This document shows, in pieces, positions 9,684 to 19,009 of a DNA stretch of 64,000 nucleotides. The notes below the pieces were generated by a model. The model was not told the DNA's origin, searched no databases, and saw only the letters and a program-made list of their open reading frames with translations. Each line of letters opens with the position of its first letter. Positions within the stretch are counted from its first letter, which is position 1. The DNA is from an uncultured Eubacterium sp. (GTDB lineage Bacteria; Bacillota; Clostridia; Lachnospirales; Lachnospiraceae): contig CAUCXT010000006.1 of assembly GCA_958446835.1 (NCBI GenBank), forward strand, positions 29,268-93,267, given 5' to 3'. Both the position numbers and the translations under genes were made by a program.

Positions 9684-10118
9684 ATGAATGAGACTGATAT
9701 CAGAAAATATGCGACACTTATGAAGGAACTTGAGCTTACGGGACTTGAGCTGACAGAAGGAGACAAGATTGTACGATTAGAGAGAAATATTCCTGCGAAT
9801 GTAATTTACGGCAATGCGGCAGGTGTGAAGCAGGATATTTCTGTTGGAAATGAAAGAATCTGTGAAGGTAATACGATACCATACATAAGTGTAAAATCTC
9901 CAATGGTTGGGGTGTTCTATGCCGCCTCGGCAGAAAATGCGGAACCATACGTGACGGTCGGGGCTCATGTAAAAAAGGGACAGACGCTATGCATTGTTGA
10001 GGCCATGAAGCTTATGAATGAGATTGCCGCTGAGACAGACGGAGTTATCTCACAGGTATGTGTATCGGATGGGCAGATGGTTGAGTATGGAACAGAGCTG
10101 TTTAGGATAGAGTGTTGA
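9684..10118 (+). CDS. accB: Biotin carboxyl carrier protein of acetyl-CoA carboxylase
   Basis: 144 residues from the ATG at 9684 (AAAGG 7 bp upstream); an alternative in-frame ATG at 9678 overlaps the fabF stop as ATGA. The C-terminal biotinyl domain has EAMKLMNE with the biotinylated Lys109, preceded by a short linker instead of a long Ala/Pro stretch. It carries carboxybiotin between AccC and AccAD. Confidence 0.95.
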   Translation: MNETDIRKYATLMKELELTGLELTEGDKIVRLERNIPANVIYGNAAGVKQDISVGNERICEGNTIPYISVKSPMVGVFYAASAENAEPYVTVGAHVKKGQTLCIVEAMKLMNEIAAETDGVISQVCVSDGQMVEYGTELFRIEC

Positions 10119-10145
10119 TGGAAGGCATATAGGAGGCAGAGTAGA

Positions 10146-10565
10146 ATGGATAAAAAGGAGATTATGAATATACTTCCGCACAGAAATAGTATGCTCTTAT
10201 TGGATGAAGTACAGGAAAGTGATGGTGTTGCAATAGGACATTATAAAGTTCGTGGAGATGAATTTTTTCTTGATGGGCATTTCCCGGGGAATCCGGTTGT
10301 GCCGGGCGTGATTTTGTGTGAAATACTTGCACAGTCTGCGTGTGTGCTTATGAAAGATGTTATGACAGGCGGAAAGCTTCCGGTATATACAGGGCTCAAC
10401 AATGTGAAATTCCGTTCACCGGTTCGTCCGGGTGACATAATAGAGACAAGCTGCAGCATAGTAAGGTCAAAGCCTCCGTTTTATTTTGCTCAAGGCACTG
10501 TAAGGGTAGGGGAAAGAGACTGCGTATCGGCGGATTTTTCGTTTGCGATAACAGAGATGGAGTAG
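10146..10565 (+). CDS. fabZ: 3-hydroxyacyl-ACP dehydratase
   Basis: 139-residue hot-dog fold protein. The active-site histidine is His45 in GHFPGNPVVPGV and the catalytic glutamate is Glu59 in LCEILAQSA. It dehydrates 3-hydroxyacyl-ACP to trans-2-enoyl-ACP, the FabK substrate. No fabA-like paralogue is present. AGGAGG lies upstream; 3 bp from accC. Confidence 0.95.
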   Translation: MDKKEIMNILPHRNSMLLLDEVQESDGVAIGHYKVRGDEFFLDGHFPGNPVVPGVILCEILAQSACVLMKDVMTGGKLPVYTGLNNVKFRSPVRPGDIIETSCSIVRSKPPFYFAQGTVRVGERDCVSADFSFAITEME

Positions 10566-10568
10566 ATT

Positions 10569-11876
10569 ATGTTTTCAAAAATTCTAGTGGCAAATCGCGG
10601 TGAGATTGCGGTGAGAATAATACGTGCCTGCAAGGAAATGGGTGTATCGACTGTAGCAGTGTACTCAGAGGCAGATAAAAATGCGCTTCACGTTGCACTG
10701 GCTGACCAGAGCGTATGTATCGGCGGAGCGCAGGCAGCACAGAGCTATCTCAATGAAAAGCAGATAATCAGTGCGGCAATTCTTACAGGAGCGCAGGCAA
10801 TACACCCGGGTTATGGATTTCTGTCTGAAAATGCACACTTTGCAGAACTGTGCAGAAAAAACGGACTGGTTTTTATAGGGCCGGAGCCTGAGAGTATGGA
10901 GAGACTGAGCGATAAGGCTGTTTTGAAGGAGCTTATTGAAAAAACAGGACTCACAGTTATACCGGGCAGCAAAGCAGTAAAGTCGCTCGATGAAGCCAAG
11001 AATGCTGCCGGAAAAATAGGTTATCCCATTATGCTTAAGGCATGTGCGGGGGGAGGAGGAAGAGGAATACGACTCATAAATACAGAGGATGAGTTGGATG
11101 AGGCATATATTCAGGCGAGCAGCGAGGCTCTGAATGCGTTCGGCGATGGAAGTATGTATCTTGAAAAATATATATTTCCGGCAAGGCATGTGGAGTTTCA
11201 GGTACTTGCGGATGAATATGGAAATGCTGTGTGTCTGGGTGAAAGAGATTGTTCCTTGCAGAGAAGAAATCAGAAGCTTGTGGAGGAGACACCATCGCCT
11301 GCTGTTTCAACAAAGCAGAGAGAGGCTATGATTGATTTAATTCTTGAGGCTGTTAAGAAGATAGGATATGTAGGCGCAGGGACACTGGAATTCCTTCTTG
11401 ATACTGATGGAAATTTCTGGTTTATGGAGATGAATGTAAGACTTCAGGTGGAGCATTGCGTAACGGAGATTCTGACAGGGATTGATATTGTTAAGTGGCA
11501 GATAAGGATAGCTGCCGGAATTGGGCTTAACTTTACACAGGCTGATATCAGAATAAAGGGTTCGGCAATAGAATGTCGGATAAATGCACAAAACTGTGGA
11601 AAGCTTGAATTTATGCATGTTCCGGGAGGACCTTCTGTGAGGTTTGATACTTTTCTTGTAGAAGGAATGAGTGTTGTTCCATTTTATGATTCACTGTTAG
11701 GTAAACTTATCGTATATGCTAAGACAAGGGAAGAGACACTCAGAAAAATGAGGGCTTCTTTATGTGAACTTGTCATTGATGGCATTAAAACGAATGTTGA
11801 GGAGCAGCTGAGTATAGTTGAGGATGACAGATTTATTTCAGGTAATTATGACCTGACCTTTATGGGAAACCGGTAA
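10569..11876 (+). CDS. accC: Biotin carboxylase subunit of acetyl-CoA carboxylase
   Basis: 435 residues, slightly shorter than the ~450 usual for AccC. It has the ATP-grasp features: N-terminal ILVANRGEIAVRIIRACKE, glycine-rich loop KACAGGGGRGIR and the catalytic region EMNVRLQVEHCVTE. It carboxylates biotin on AccB using ATP and bicarbonate. The canonical EMNxRxQVEH motif is intact. Translationally close to fabZ (3 bp). Confidence 0.95.
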   Translation: MFSKILVANRGEIAVRIIRACKEMGVSTVAVYSEADKNALHVALADQSVCIGGAQAAQSYLNEKQIISAAILTGAQAIHPGYGFLSENAHFAELCRKNGLVFIGPEPESMERLSDKAVLKELIEKTGLTVIPGSKAVKSLDEAKNAAGKIGYPIMLKACAGGGGRGIRLINTEDELDEAYIQASSEALNAFGDGSMYLEKYIFPARHVEFQVLADEYGNAVCLGERDCSLQRRNQKLVEETPSPAVSTKQREAMIDLILEAVKKIGYVGAGTLEFLLDTDGNFWFMEMNVRLQVEHCVTEILTGIDIVKWQIRIAAGIGLNFTQADIRIKGSAIECRINAQNCGKLEFMHVPGGPSVRFDTFLVEGMSVVPFYDSLLGKLIVYAKTREETLRKMRASLCELVIDGIKTNVEEQLSIVEDDRFISGNYDLTFMGNR

Positions 11877-11940
11877 TGAGCTATATATTGGTGTTTCGGT
11901 GTAAATGTTTCAGGATAAAATATCAGGATAGAGGATTGGC

Positions 11941-12792
11941 ATGGCACGTATGATTTTTTTAAAACCCAAAAATAAATTGGAAGAAGGCGGAAGATGCTCA
12001 GCACCTGTAATGCAGGATGAGGGTGAACCTGAGCAGAAATGCCCGAACTGTCACAGAGAAATTCCCGTGAGCAGGCTTCTGGCAGACAATATGGTATGTG
12101 GCTGCGGATATCATTTTCGTATGCGTGCAAGGCAGAGAATCAAGCTCATAACGGATGATGGAAGTTTCAACGAGATGTACAAAAATGTAAGAGCCGGTAA
12201 TCCTCTGGATTTTCCGGGGTATGATGAGAAGATAGATTCCGTAAGGACAGCAAGTTCTGAGCTGGAAGCGGTAATATGTGGGACAGCGAAAATCGGAGGC
12301 TGTGACTGCTGCATTTTTGTGATGGATTCCTATTTTATGATGGGAAGCATGGGAAGCGCTGTGGGTGAAAAGCTCACAAGATTATTTGAGTATGCTGCGT
12401 GGAAACATCTTGCGGTGGTAGGGTTCACGGTATCGGGCGGCGCAAGAATGCAGGAAGGGCTTCTGTCACTTATGCAGATGGCAAGAGTGAGTGCGGCGGT
12501 GAAGCGTCATAGCGATGCAGGACTTTTGTATATAACGGTGCTTACAGACCCGACAACGGGAGGTGTCACGGCAAGCTTTGCGATGGATGGAGATATTATA
12601 TTGGCGGAGCCCGGTGCAATAGTAGGTTTTGCCGGGGCGAGAGTTATAGAGCAGACTACCAAAAAAGCCCTTCCGGTTGGTTTTCAGAGGGCGGAATTTG
12701 TGTTAGAGCATGGTTTTGTTGACGCTATAGCTGCCAGAAATAAGCAGAAAAGGCTTCTTACGGAGCTGCTTAAGATGCATGAGGGAGTGTAA
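11941..12792 (+). CDS. accD: Acetyl-CoA carboxylase carboxyltransferase beta subunit
   Basis: 283 residues. The N-terminal zinc ribbon reads CPNC near residue 35 and CGCGYHF near residue 58; the second pair is C-x-C instead of the usual C-x2-C, a one-residue shortening. The crotonase-like core has FTVSGGARMQEG and TDPTTGGVTASFAM, typical of AccD. Together with AccA it moves the carboxyl group from biotin to acetyl-CoA, forming malonyl-CoA. 4 bp upstream of accA. Confidence 0.94.
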   Translation: MARMIFLKPKNKLEEGGRCSAPVMQDEGEPEQKCPNCHREIPVSRLLADNMVCGCGYHFRMRARQRIKLITDDGSFNEMYKNVRAGNPLDFPGYDEKIDSVRTASSELEAVICGTAKIGGCDCCIFVMDSYFMMGSMGSAVGEKLTRLFEYAAWKHLAVVGFTVSGGARMQEGLLSLMQMARVSAAVKRHSDAGLLYITVLTDPTTGGVTASFAMDGDIILAEPGAIVGFAGARVIEQTTKKALPVGFQRAEFVLEHGFVDAIAARNKQKRLLTELLKMHEGV

Positions 12793-12796
12793 ATAT

Positions 12797-13582
12797 ATGA
12801 ATGAGATGCCTTATGAGCGTGTGAAAATTGCCAGGGACAATGGCAGACCTACAGGGATGGATTACATAAAGAATATATTCAGGAACTTTATAGAATTTCA
12901 TGGGGACCGCTGCTATGCGGATGACAAAGCAATAGTCGGGGGAATTGCCAGACTTAATGGCATGCCTGTGACGGTGATTGCAATTGAAAAGGGGCATACT
13001 GCTAAGGAAAGAAGCTACAGGAACTTTGGTGCTCCGCACCCTGAGGGATACAGAAAGGCACTTCGCCTTATGAAACAGGCTGAAAAATTCGGAAGACCGA
13101 TAGTATGCTTTATTGATACTTCAGGTGCATATTGCGGAGTAGAGGCTGAGGAGCGCGGTCAAGGGCAGGCAATAGCGAAGAACCTTTTAGAAATGTCAAC
13201 ACTGTGTGTGCCTGTCATTTCAATACTTGTAGGGGAGGGCGGAAGCGGTGGAGCGCTTGCCCTTGCAGTGGCAGACAGGGTATGGATGCTTGAAAATGCG
13301 GTATATTCGGTTATTTCACCTGAGGGCTGTGCCAGCATTCTGTGGAAGGATGCAAAAAAGGCAGGTCAAGCGGCAGACAGCCTTAAGCTTATGGCTGAGG
13401 ATGCAAAGAGTCTGGGAATAATAGAGAGAATTTTGTCTGAAAAGGAAATTGGGAAAAAAGAATTTTATGATCGGATAGGAAAAATGATTACAGAAGAACT
13501 TGATGAATTGTCAAGGGATACGAAATTGGTAGGCAAACGATATGACAGGTTCCGCAGTATTGGTATGGAAGTTATCATATAA
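12797..13582 (+). CDS. accA: Acetyl-CoA carboxylase carboxyltransferase alpha subunit
   Basis: 261 residues from the ATG at 12797, which has GAGGGAG 7 bp upstream; an upstream in-frame start at 12779 would overlap accD and lacks a better site. AccA signatures include FIEFHGDRCYADD, RNFGAPHPEGYRKALRLM and VGEGGSGGALALAVADRV. The protein is shorter than E. coli AccA (319) because the N-terminal extension is missing, common in Firmicutes. Last fab/acc gene of the run. Confidence 0.95.
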   Translation: MNEMPYERVKIARDNGRPTGMDYIKNIFRNFIEFHGDRCYADDKAIVGGIARLNGMPVTVIAIEKGHTAKERSYRNFGAPHPEGYRKALRLMKQAEKFGRPIVCFIDTSGAYCGVEAEERGQGQAIAKNLLEMSTLCVPVISILVGEGGSGGALALAVADRVWMLENAVYSVISPEGCASILWKDAKKAGQAADSLKLMAEDAKSLGIIERILSEKEIGKKEFYDRIGKMITEELDELSRDTKLVGKRYDRFRSIGMEVII

Positions 13583-13638
13583 AAAATATATTTGGATATA
13601 GATATCATTGAAAGCAGCATGTGATGAGAGGAAAAAAT

Positions 13639-15273
13639 ATGAGCGGTATATATCAGAAATTTTGCACTGAGATTATGAATCCGGATGGCGGATTAAAGAA
13701 ATTGACATTAAATTATCCCGGTAATTTTAATTTTGGATATGATGTGGTGGATGAATATGCGGCTGTTTCGCCTGATAAGCGTGCTATGGTCTGGTGCAAT
13801 GTGGAGAATGAGGAGCACATATTTACTTTTCTTGACGTGAAAAGATATAGCAATAAAATGGCTAATGTGTTCAGGAAATACGGAATAGGAAGAGGGGACA
13901 AGGTTATGCTTGTACTGAAGCGCCATTATGAGTACTGGTTTGCTGCTGTTGCGCTTCATAAGCTGGGTGCGGTTATGATTCCTGCGACACATATGCTTAC
14001 GGTTGATGATTTTGTTTACAGAATCAATGTATCCGATGTGAAGGCGATAGTGTGTACTGCCCAGAATGATGTACCTTCAACCATAAAACAGGCTCTTGAA
14101 AAATCTCAAAAGAATATCAGGCTGTGGTGTGTCCAAAAGGATGTTGAGGGCTTTTTTAATCTGACATCACAGATGGAGACAGCAAGTGATGTTTTTGACA
14201 GAGTTGAAACGAATGCAGCCGACCCTATGATGTTGTATTTTACCTCTGGGACGACAGGCTATCCTAAAGGTGTGATACATGATTTTACATATCCTTTGGC
14301 ACATATAGTTACGGCGAAGTACTGGCAGCAGGCACAGGATGAAGGGCTTCATTTTACAGTTGCGGAGACCGGATGGGCTAAGGCTTCATGGGGAAAAATA
14401 TATGGACAGTGGCTTATTGGAAGCGCAGTTATGATATATGATTTTGATAACTTTGATCCGAAGCAGCTTGTCACGGTGATTAATAGATATGGTGTGACAT
14501 CATTTTGTGCGCCGCCGACAGTGTACAGATACCTTGTGCGCAAAGGAATTGAGAGCATGCCGTCACTAAAGCATGCCTCAACCGCGGGAGAAATGCTTGC
14601 ACCGGAGGTCTTTAAGAAATTCACACAGGAGACGGGAATACCGCTCTGTGAAGGTTATGGACAGACGGAGACAACACTTCTTATGGCTAACTTTAAGGGA
14701 AGACTGCCTAGGGAGGGGGCAATGGGGACGGTTTCACCATTTTACAACATAGAGCTGCGCGATAAAGATGGTAAAAAGGTTCCCGATGGACAGATTGGCG
14801 AGGTTGTGGTTATACCGCCTGTAAACGGCAGACAGGTCGGAGTATTTACAGGCTATCTTGATAATGAAGAACAGTATAAGTATGTGTGGAGGGGCGGAGT
14901 ATACCATACAGGTGATGCGGCATATAGGGACAGTGATGGAATTTACTGGTTTCATGGCCGGTTTGATGACATAATAAAGACAGGCGGCTTCAGAGTTGGT
15001 CCTTATGAAATTGAGAATGTTCTGATGGAACATCCGGCAGTTGTAGAGTGCAGTGTCATAGGTGTTCCGGACAAGCTGCGCGGTCAGGCTATAAAAGCTG
15101 TGATAGTGCCGGGACATGGCTACGAACCCACAAGGGAGCTTGAACTGTCTATCAAAGAATTTTGCAACAGGAGACTCGCAGAATATAAGTGGGTGCGTCT
15201 TGTCGAGTTCGTCTCTAAGATGCCGAAGACGATAAGCGGAAAAATAAAAAAGACGGAGCTCAGAAAAGGGTAG
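13639..15273 (+). CDS. AMP-forming acyl-CoA synthetase (acetyl/medium-chain type)
   Basis: 544 residues from the ATG at 13639, which has GAGAGG 7 bp upstream; GTG 13621 and ATG 13624 are in frame but less well placed. Adenylate-forming motifs are present: YFTSGTTGYPKG, EGYGQTET, YHTGDAAYRD and the C-terminal lysine motif PKTISGKIKKTELR. The overall pattern (VAETGWAKASWGKIYGQWL) fits medium-chain acyl-CoA ligases. It activates a carboxylic acid with ATP and CoA. Its place directly behind accA suggests activation of exogenous or recycled acids; the chain length is not readable. Confidence 0.88.
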   Translation: MSGIYQKFCTEIMNPDGGLKKLTLNYPGNFNFGYDVVDEYAAVSPDKRAMVWCNVENEEHIFTFLDVKRYSNKMANVFRKYGIGRGDKVMLVLKRHYEYWFAAVALHKLGAVMIPATHMLTVDDFVYRINVSDVKAIVCTAQNDVPSTIKQALEKSQKNIRLWCVQKDVEGFFNLTSQMETASDVFDRVETNAADPMMLYFTSGTTGYPKGVIHDFTYPLAHIVTAKYWQQAQDEGLHFTVAETGWAKASWGKIYGQWLIGSAVMIYDFDNFDPKQLVTVINRYGVTSFCAPPTVYRYLVRKGIESMPSLKHASTAGEMLAPEVFKKFTQETGIPLCEGYGQTETTLLMANFKGRLPREGAMGTVSPFYNIELRDKDGKKVPDGQIGEVVVIPPVNGRQVGVFTGYLDNEEQYKYVWRGGVYHTGDAAYRDSDGIYWFHGRFDDIIKTGGFRVGPYEIENVLMEHPAVVECSVIGVPDKLRGQAIKAVIVPGHGYEPTRELELSIKEFCNRRLAEYKWVRLVEFVSKMPKTISGKIKKTELRKG

Positions 15274-15397
15274 CCATGATGATTTTGGGAGTATATAATG
15301 GGGGATATACATAAGATAATATGAAGCTTTTATGCTGATATTTGTATTTTTATATGTTGGGAGTTATATCATTATATAATATAGTTGGAGTATTTGT

Positions 15398-17467
15398 GTG
15401 GGAGCGTTTGAAATTTTAGATAATATTAGTGGATATCACGAGTATGACATATCCGATGCCAGAAACCTGAGATTTGTAAGTGACAGCTTATGCCGCATGA
15501 CGGGATATTCAAAAAATGAACTGATTGATAGTGAAGGCGGATATGCAGGAATTTTATGCGAAGACGACAGGGAGACATACCTGTCTTTTTTGCGTAGAAT
15601 GGCAAGTGGAGAGGGAGATTATTCCGAGAAATATCGTATCAAAAAGAAGGATGGAAATATTATTTGTGTGAAGGATTCCGTGAATGTAAAGCGAGAAAAG
15701 GATGGAAGGCTTATAGGGTATTCCGTGGTTATTGACATCACAGATGCTTATGGTGACATGCAGCGTACAGTTTTGAATACGGATTTTAAATGTGCAGATA
15801 AGAGCATTGTGTCAAATAATAATCTGAGCTTCTTAAATGATACAGTTCCTTGCGGCTTTATAAAATATACCTGTGAGAAGCAGCCTAAAATTACATATAT
15901 CAATAAAAACATGCTGGATTTTTTACGTTTTTCCGAGAATAAGGATGGTGAAGCGGATTATTACGAAATGTATAAGAATAATCTGTTTCTTCTGATTCCT
16001 GTTGAGGAGAGACATAGATTTTCAGTATATCTTAATAAGGTGTACAGAGCCGGTGTTCCTGTGGCGGGCGAGATGACACTACTTAGATTTGACGGCAGCA
16101 GGGTGCAGGTGTTCGGATGGGTTACGAAGGTGATAAACGAAGATGGAACTGAGGAGTTCCAGAGTGTGTGTATGGATGTTACCAAGAGACAGCTTGCAAG
16201 AAAAGACAGGGAGACCAGAAGATATATTAAAGCATTGTCTGAGGTGTATGATAAGATTTTTGAGTATAATTTTGCGGCAGAGACAGTAAAGTGCTTATAT
16301 AGCAATAATTCGCCGATGTTTACATGGCTTGAAAACATCCCCATGCAGCTTGCAGATGCAACCAGAAAGTGGATAACAGATACGGTTGATACTGCGGATG
16401 TGGAAAGGGTGCAGAAATTTTTTGCAGAATTTGCTGATAACAGGAGAAAGCTACAGGACACAGAGCAACCGTTAATTATCAATTATCATGCAAGATCATC
16501 GGATGGACATGTAAGGGCATATAGCGGAATTTTTCTTAAAATAGATGAAAATATAAGTTTTTATTGTTGCCGCAGGCTTGTTGACCATACAGAAACAGAG
16601 CGGTTGAGAAGCGAAAATGAGAGTCTGAAGGAAAATATGACACAGCTTATAAAGCAGTTCACGGATGGCGTTGCCGCGTTTAAGGTTACTGCGGATGGCT
16701 ATGTTTTACCGCTGTATTCGAGCGAGAATGTGTGCGGATTTTTCGGATATTCTTCTGATGAGTGGAACGAACTTATGAAGAAGGGTACGCCGATAGAGGA
16801 TTTTGTCGAACGCAGTGCTACAGAATATGAAGCTTTCGAGAAGCTCCTAAAGGATGGCGAGGAAGAATTCATCTATGAAGATATAACTTCAAAGACTGCA
16901 AAAAAGGTGCGGGCAGTATGCACACAGAAAACATCGGATAATGTCTCATCCCGATATATTATGCTGTATATAGTGCCTGAAAATGAAGCAGATTCAGTGG
17001 GAGATACTGATGTGATGGGGAATGCTGTGACAGAAAAAATGTCATGTGGTGGTCATAAAATTACGATAAGAACATTCGGATACTTTGATGTATTTGTTGA
17101 TGGCAGACCGATTGCATTCAGAAATAAGAAATCCAAGGAACTTTTTGCACTGTTAGTCGACAGGCGCGGTGGATTTGTGACATCGGAGGAGGCGATAAGT
17201 TTTCTTTGGGAAGATGAGCCGGCAAGTCCTGTTATATATTCACGATACCGCAAGGTCGCACTTCGACTAAAAAATCTGCTTGAGGAATATGAAATTGCGG
17301 ATGTCGTTGAGGCAGTGGACGGAAAAAGACGTATTATCTGTGAGAGAGTCAGCTGCGATCTATACGATTATCTTTCTGGAAACGAAAAGTATTCACAGCT
17401 CTTTAAAGGAAGCTATCTTACCAATTACAGTTGGGGTGAGACAACGCTTGGGGAGCTGTATAACTGA
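15398..17467 (+). CDS. Multi-PAS sensor with C-terminal winged-helix (SARP/OmpR-like) DNA-binding domain
   Basis: 689 residues from GTG 15398 with TTGGAG 8 bp upstream. PAS-like segments occur near residues 1-125 (SLCRMTGYSKNELI, ending DGRLIGYSVVIDIT), 150-270 (FIKYTCEKQPKITYINKNML, ending SVCMDVTKRQ), a more divergent third segment, and 430-530. The last ~130 residues (ITIRTFGYFDVFVDGRPI, KKSKELFALLVDRRGGFVT) match the winged helix of SARP/BTAD activators. No membrane segment or kinase domain is seen, so it is probably a one-component cytosolic regulator. It follows the fatty-acid genes on the same strand, 124 bp downstream; a link to them is inference. Confidence 0.78.
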   Translation: MGAFEILDNISGYHEYDISDARNLRFVSDSLCRMTGYSKNELIDSEGGYAGILCEDDRETYLSFLRRMASGEGDYSEKYRIKKKDGNIICVKDSVNVKREKDGRLIGYSVVIDITDAYGDMQRTVLNTDFKCADKSIVSNNNLSFLNDTVPCGFIKYTCEKQPKITYINKNMLDFLRFSENKDGEADYYEMYKNNLFLLIPVEERHRFSVYLNKVYRAGVPVAGEMTLLRFDGSRVQVFGWVTKVINEDGTEEFQSVCMDVTKRQLARKDRETRRYIKALSEVYDKIFEYNFAAETVKCLYSNNSPMFTWLENIPMQLADATRKWITDTVDTADVERVQKFFAEFADNRRKLQDTEQPLIINYHARSSDGHVRAYSGIFLKIDENISFYCCRRLVDHTETERLRSENESLKENMTQLIKQFTDGVAAFKVTADGYVLPLYSSENVCGFFGYSSDEWNELMKKGTPIEDFVERSATEYEAFEKLLKDGEEEFIYEDITSKTAKKVRAVCTQKTSDNVSSRYIMLYIVPENEADSVGDTDVMGNAVTEKMSCGGHKITIRTFGYFDVFVDGRPIAFRNKKSKELFALLVDRRGGFVTSEEAISFLWEDEPASPVIYSRYRKVALRLKNLLEEYEIADVVEAVDGKRRIICERVSCDLYDYLSGNEKYSQLFKGSYLTNYSWGETTLGELYN

Positions 17468-17546
17468 TGAGGTGGTATATATCAGGGCGAGATTTTTAAT
17501 TATAAAACGGCTTCACAGAAAAATATAAAAAAAATTAAAAAAGTTG

Positions 17547-17575
17547 TTGACATTTCCGGGGACATGTAGTAATAT
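17547..17575 (+). promoter_or_regulatory. Promoter of tRNA-Gly copy 2
   Basis: TTGACA, 17-nt spacer, TAATAT. The segment from here to the tRNA is clearly related to that before copy 1, including an identical CTTACAAAGTACAAT just ahead of the tRNA. Confidence 0.7.
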
Positions 17576-17620
17576 ACTACTTGTCCTTGTGAGTGTGACA
17601 AACAACTTACAAAGTACAAT

Positions 17621-17681
<61 letters not shown>

Positions 17682-17692
<11 letters not shown>

Positions 17693-17845
17693 TCTTTTTT
17701 TGCAAAGAGATGGGGTATCTGAATGGATGCCCCCTCTCTTTGCAAAAAAAGAGGCACATCCGTGCCTCAAAGTTCGATTGTCTCCGCTCTGCTCCGGTCG
17801 TCGCAAGACCAACGTCCACCGGACGTTGTGCGACGTCTCGCGCTT
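17682..17845 (+). repeat. tRNA 3'-end direct repeat flanking stem-loops
   Basis: CGTCTCGCGCTT occurs at 17682-17693 (tRNA 3' end) and again at 17834-17845. Between them are three stem-loops: TTTTTTTGCAAAGAGA paired with TCTCTTTGCAAAAAAA around 17694-17752, GAGGCAC/GTGCCTC around 17750, and a GC-rich one, GTCGCA...CAACGTCC/GGACGTTG...TGCGAC, around 17799-17834. AAGTTCGATT near 17769 also echoes the T-loop of the tRNA. The layout resembles a tiny element bounded by tRNA-derived att-like repeats, or a scar of one. The rest of the gap to 18048 is AT-rich without a gene. Confidence 0.6.
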
Positions 17846-18048
17846 TCTTTATTCCCGGTAGATTACTACTGGGAATTTTTGTTTATATTATAATACTGCT
17901 TAAATGGATGCCAATAAATTTCAAAAATTTTGCTTCAGATAGTTTAAATTTCAAAAATCTCTTGGAAAATCCCCCAATTCAGTGTACTATGAAGAAGGTA
18001 ACAGCATATTATTTCAAAAGAGGCAGGACCTCGGAAAAGAGGAGAAGT

Positions 18049-18729
18049 ATGAATTACAGGATTGATGGCGACAATCTTCCGGTGCTCAAGGTGAGATTAT
18101 CAGCAGGAGAGCAGATTGAGTGTGAAGCCGGTGCGATGTCATGGATGGATGATGAGATTGAGATGCAGACGAAGGCAGGCGGGCTTGGCAAGATGTTTGG
18201 CAGAATGTTTACCAATGAGAGTGCATTTACCAACACGTATGTAGCGAGGCGAGAAGGGGAGATAGCATTCTCGTCGAAGTTTCCGGGTTCTATCAGGGCT
18301 GTGGAGATTACACCGGGCAATGGTATTATAGTGCAGAAGGGGTCATATCTTGCACACTATGGAAATGTGAACAGTGAGGTGTATATCCAGCAGAAGCTTG
18401 GAAGAGGCTTGTTCGGTGGAGAAGGCTTTCTTATGAGAAAATTCACCGGGAATGGAATCGTGTTCCTTGAGATTGACGGTTCGGCACATGAGTATGAGAT
18501 TCCGGCAGGTGACTGCAAGATTGTCGACACAGGCTATGTGGCTGCAATGTCGGAGAGCTGCCGCATGGAGGTAAAGACAATCAAGGGTGTTGGTAATGTG
18601 TTGTTCGGTGGAGAGGGATTGTTTAACACCGTTGTGTATGGTCCGGGCAAGGTGATATTACAGAGCATGCCTATTTCGTCAACAGCTATGCAGCTCTATC
18701 AGTATATGCCGCATCCGTCAAATAATTAG
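18049..18729 (+). CDS. AIM24 / TIGR00266-family protein
   Basis: 226 residues starting at ATG 18049, which has AGAGGAGA just upstream; the open frame extends leftward through the tRNA but that part is not plausible coding sequence. Hallmarks are the opening YRIDGDNLPVLKVRLSAGE, GAMSWMDDEIEM, GSIRAVEITPGNGIIVQKGS and repeated FGGEGL/F motifs of the double-stranded beta-helix family. Its molecular role is not known. It stands alone, converging on yqeY across a long hairpin. Confidence 0.88.
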   Translation: MNYRIDGDNLPVLKVRLSAGEQIECEAGAMSWMDDEIEMQTKAGGLGKMFGRMFTNESAFTNTYVARREGEIAFSSKFPGSIRAVEITPGNGIIVQKGSYLAHYGNVNSEVYIQQKLGRGLFGGEGFLMRKFTGNGIVFLEIDGSAHEYEIPAGDCKIVDTGYVAAMSESCRMEVKTIKGVGNVLFGGEGLFNTVVYGPGKVILQSMPISSTAMQLYQYMPHPSNN

Positions 18730-18835
18730 GCAGAATAGCAGATTATATGACAGAGAAAATCTGTGATTACATGATTTATCAGCAGATGTGAAAAATAGCT
18801 GAATGTAGACAAAAAATAGATAGATATTTTGTGTA

Positions 18836-18922
18836 AAAAAATCCCGGAGGAGATTATGATATACCTCACTTTTACTGGTTGACCGGTAAAAGGTGGAATA
18901 TTATTAATCTCCCGGGATTTTT
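18836..18922. terminator. Long bidirectional hairpin between converging genes
   Basis: Outer stem AAAAATCCC/GGGATTTTT extended by AGATTA/TAATCT, and inner stem CTTTTACTGGT/ACCGGTAAAAG, nearly continuous over 87 bp. T-runs on both strands allow termination in both directions. It is longer than most terminators. Confidence 0.75.
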
Positions 18923-19009
18923 GATTAATGGTTGGAAACATAAATCCAAGCTGCTTGCCTATATTGGAACATTTTTTGAAAGTCAATTATATAGCTTTAT
19001 AAAATCATC

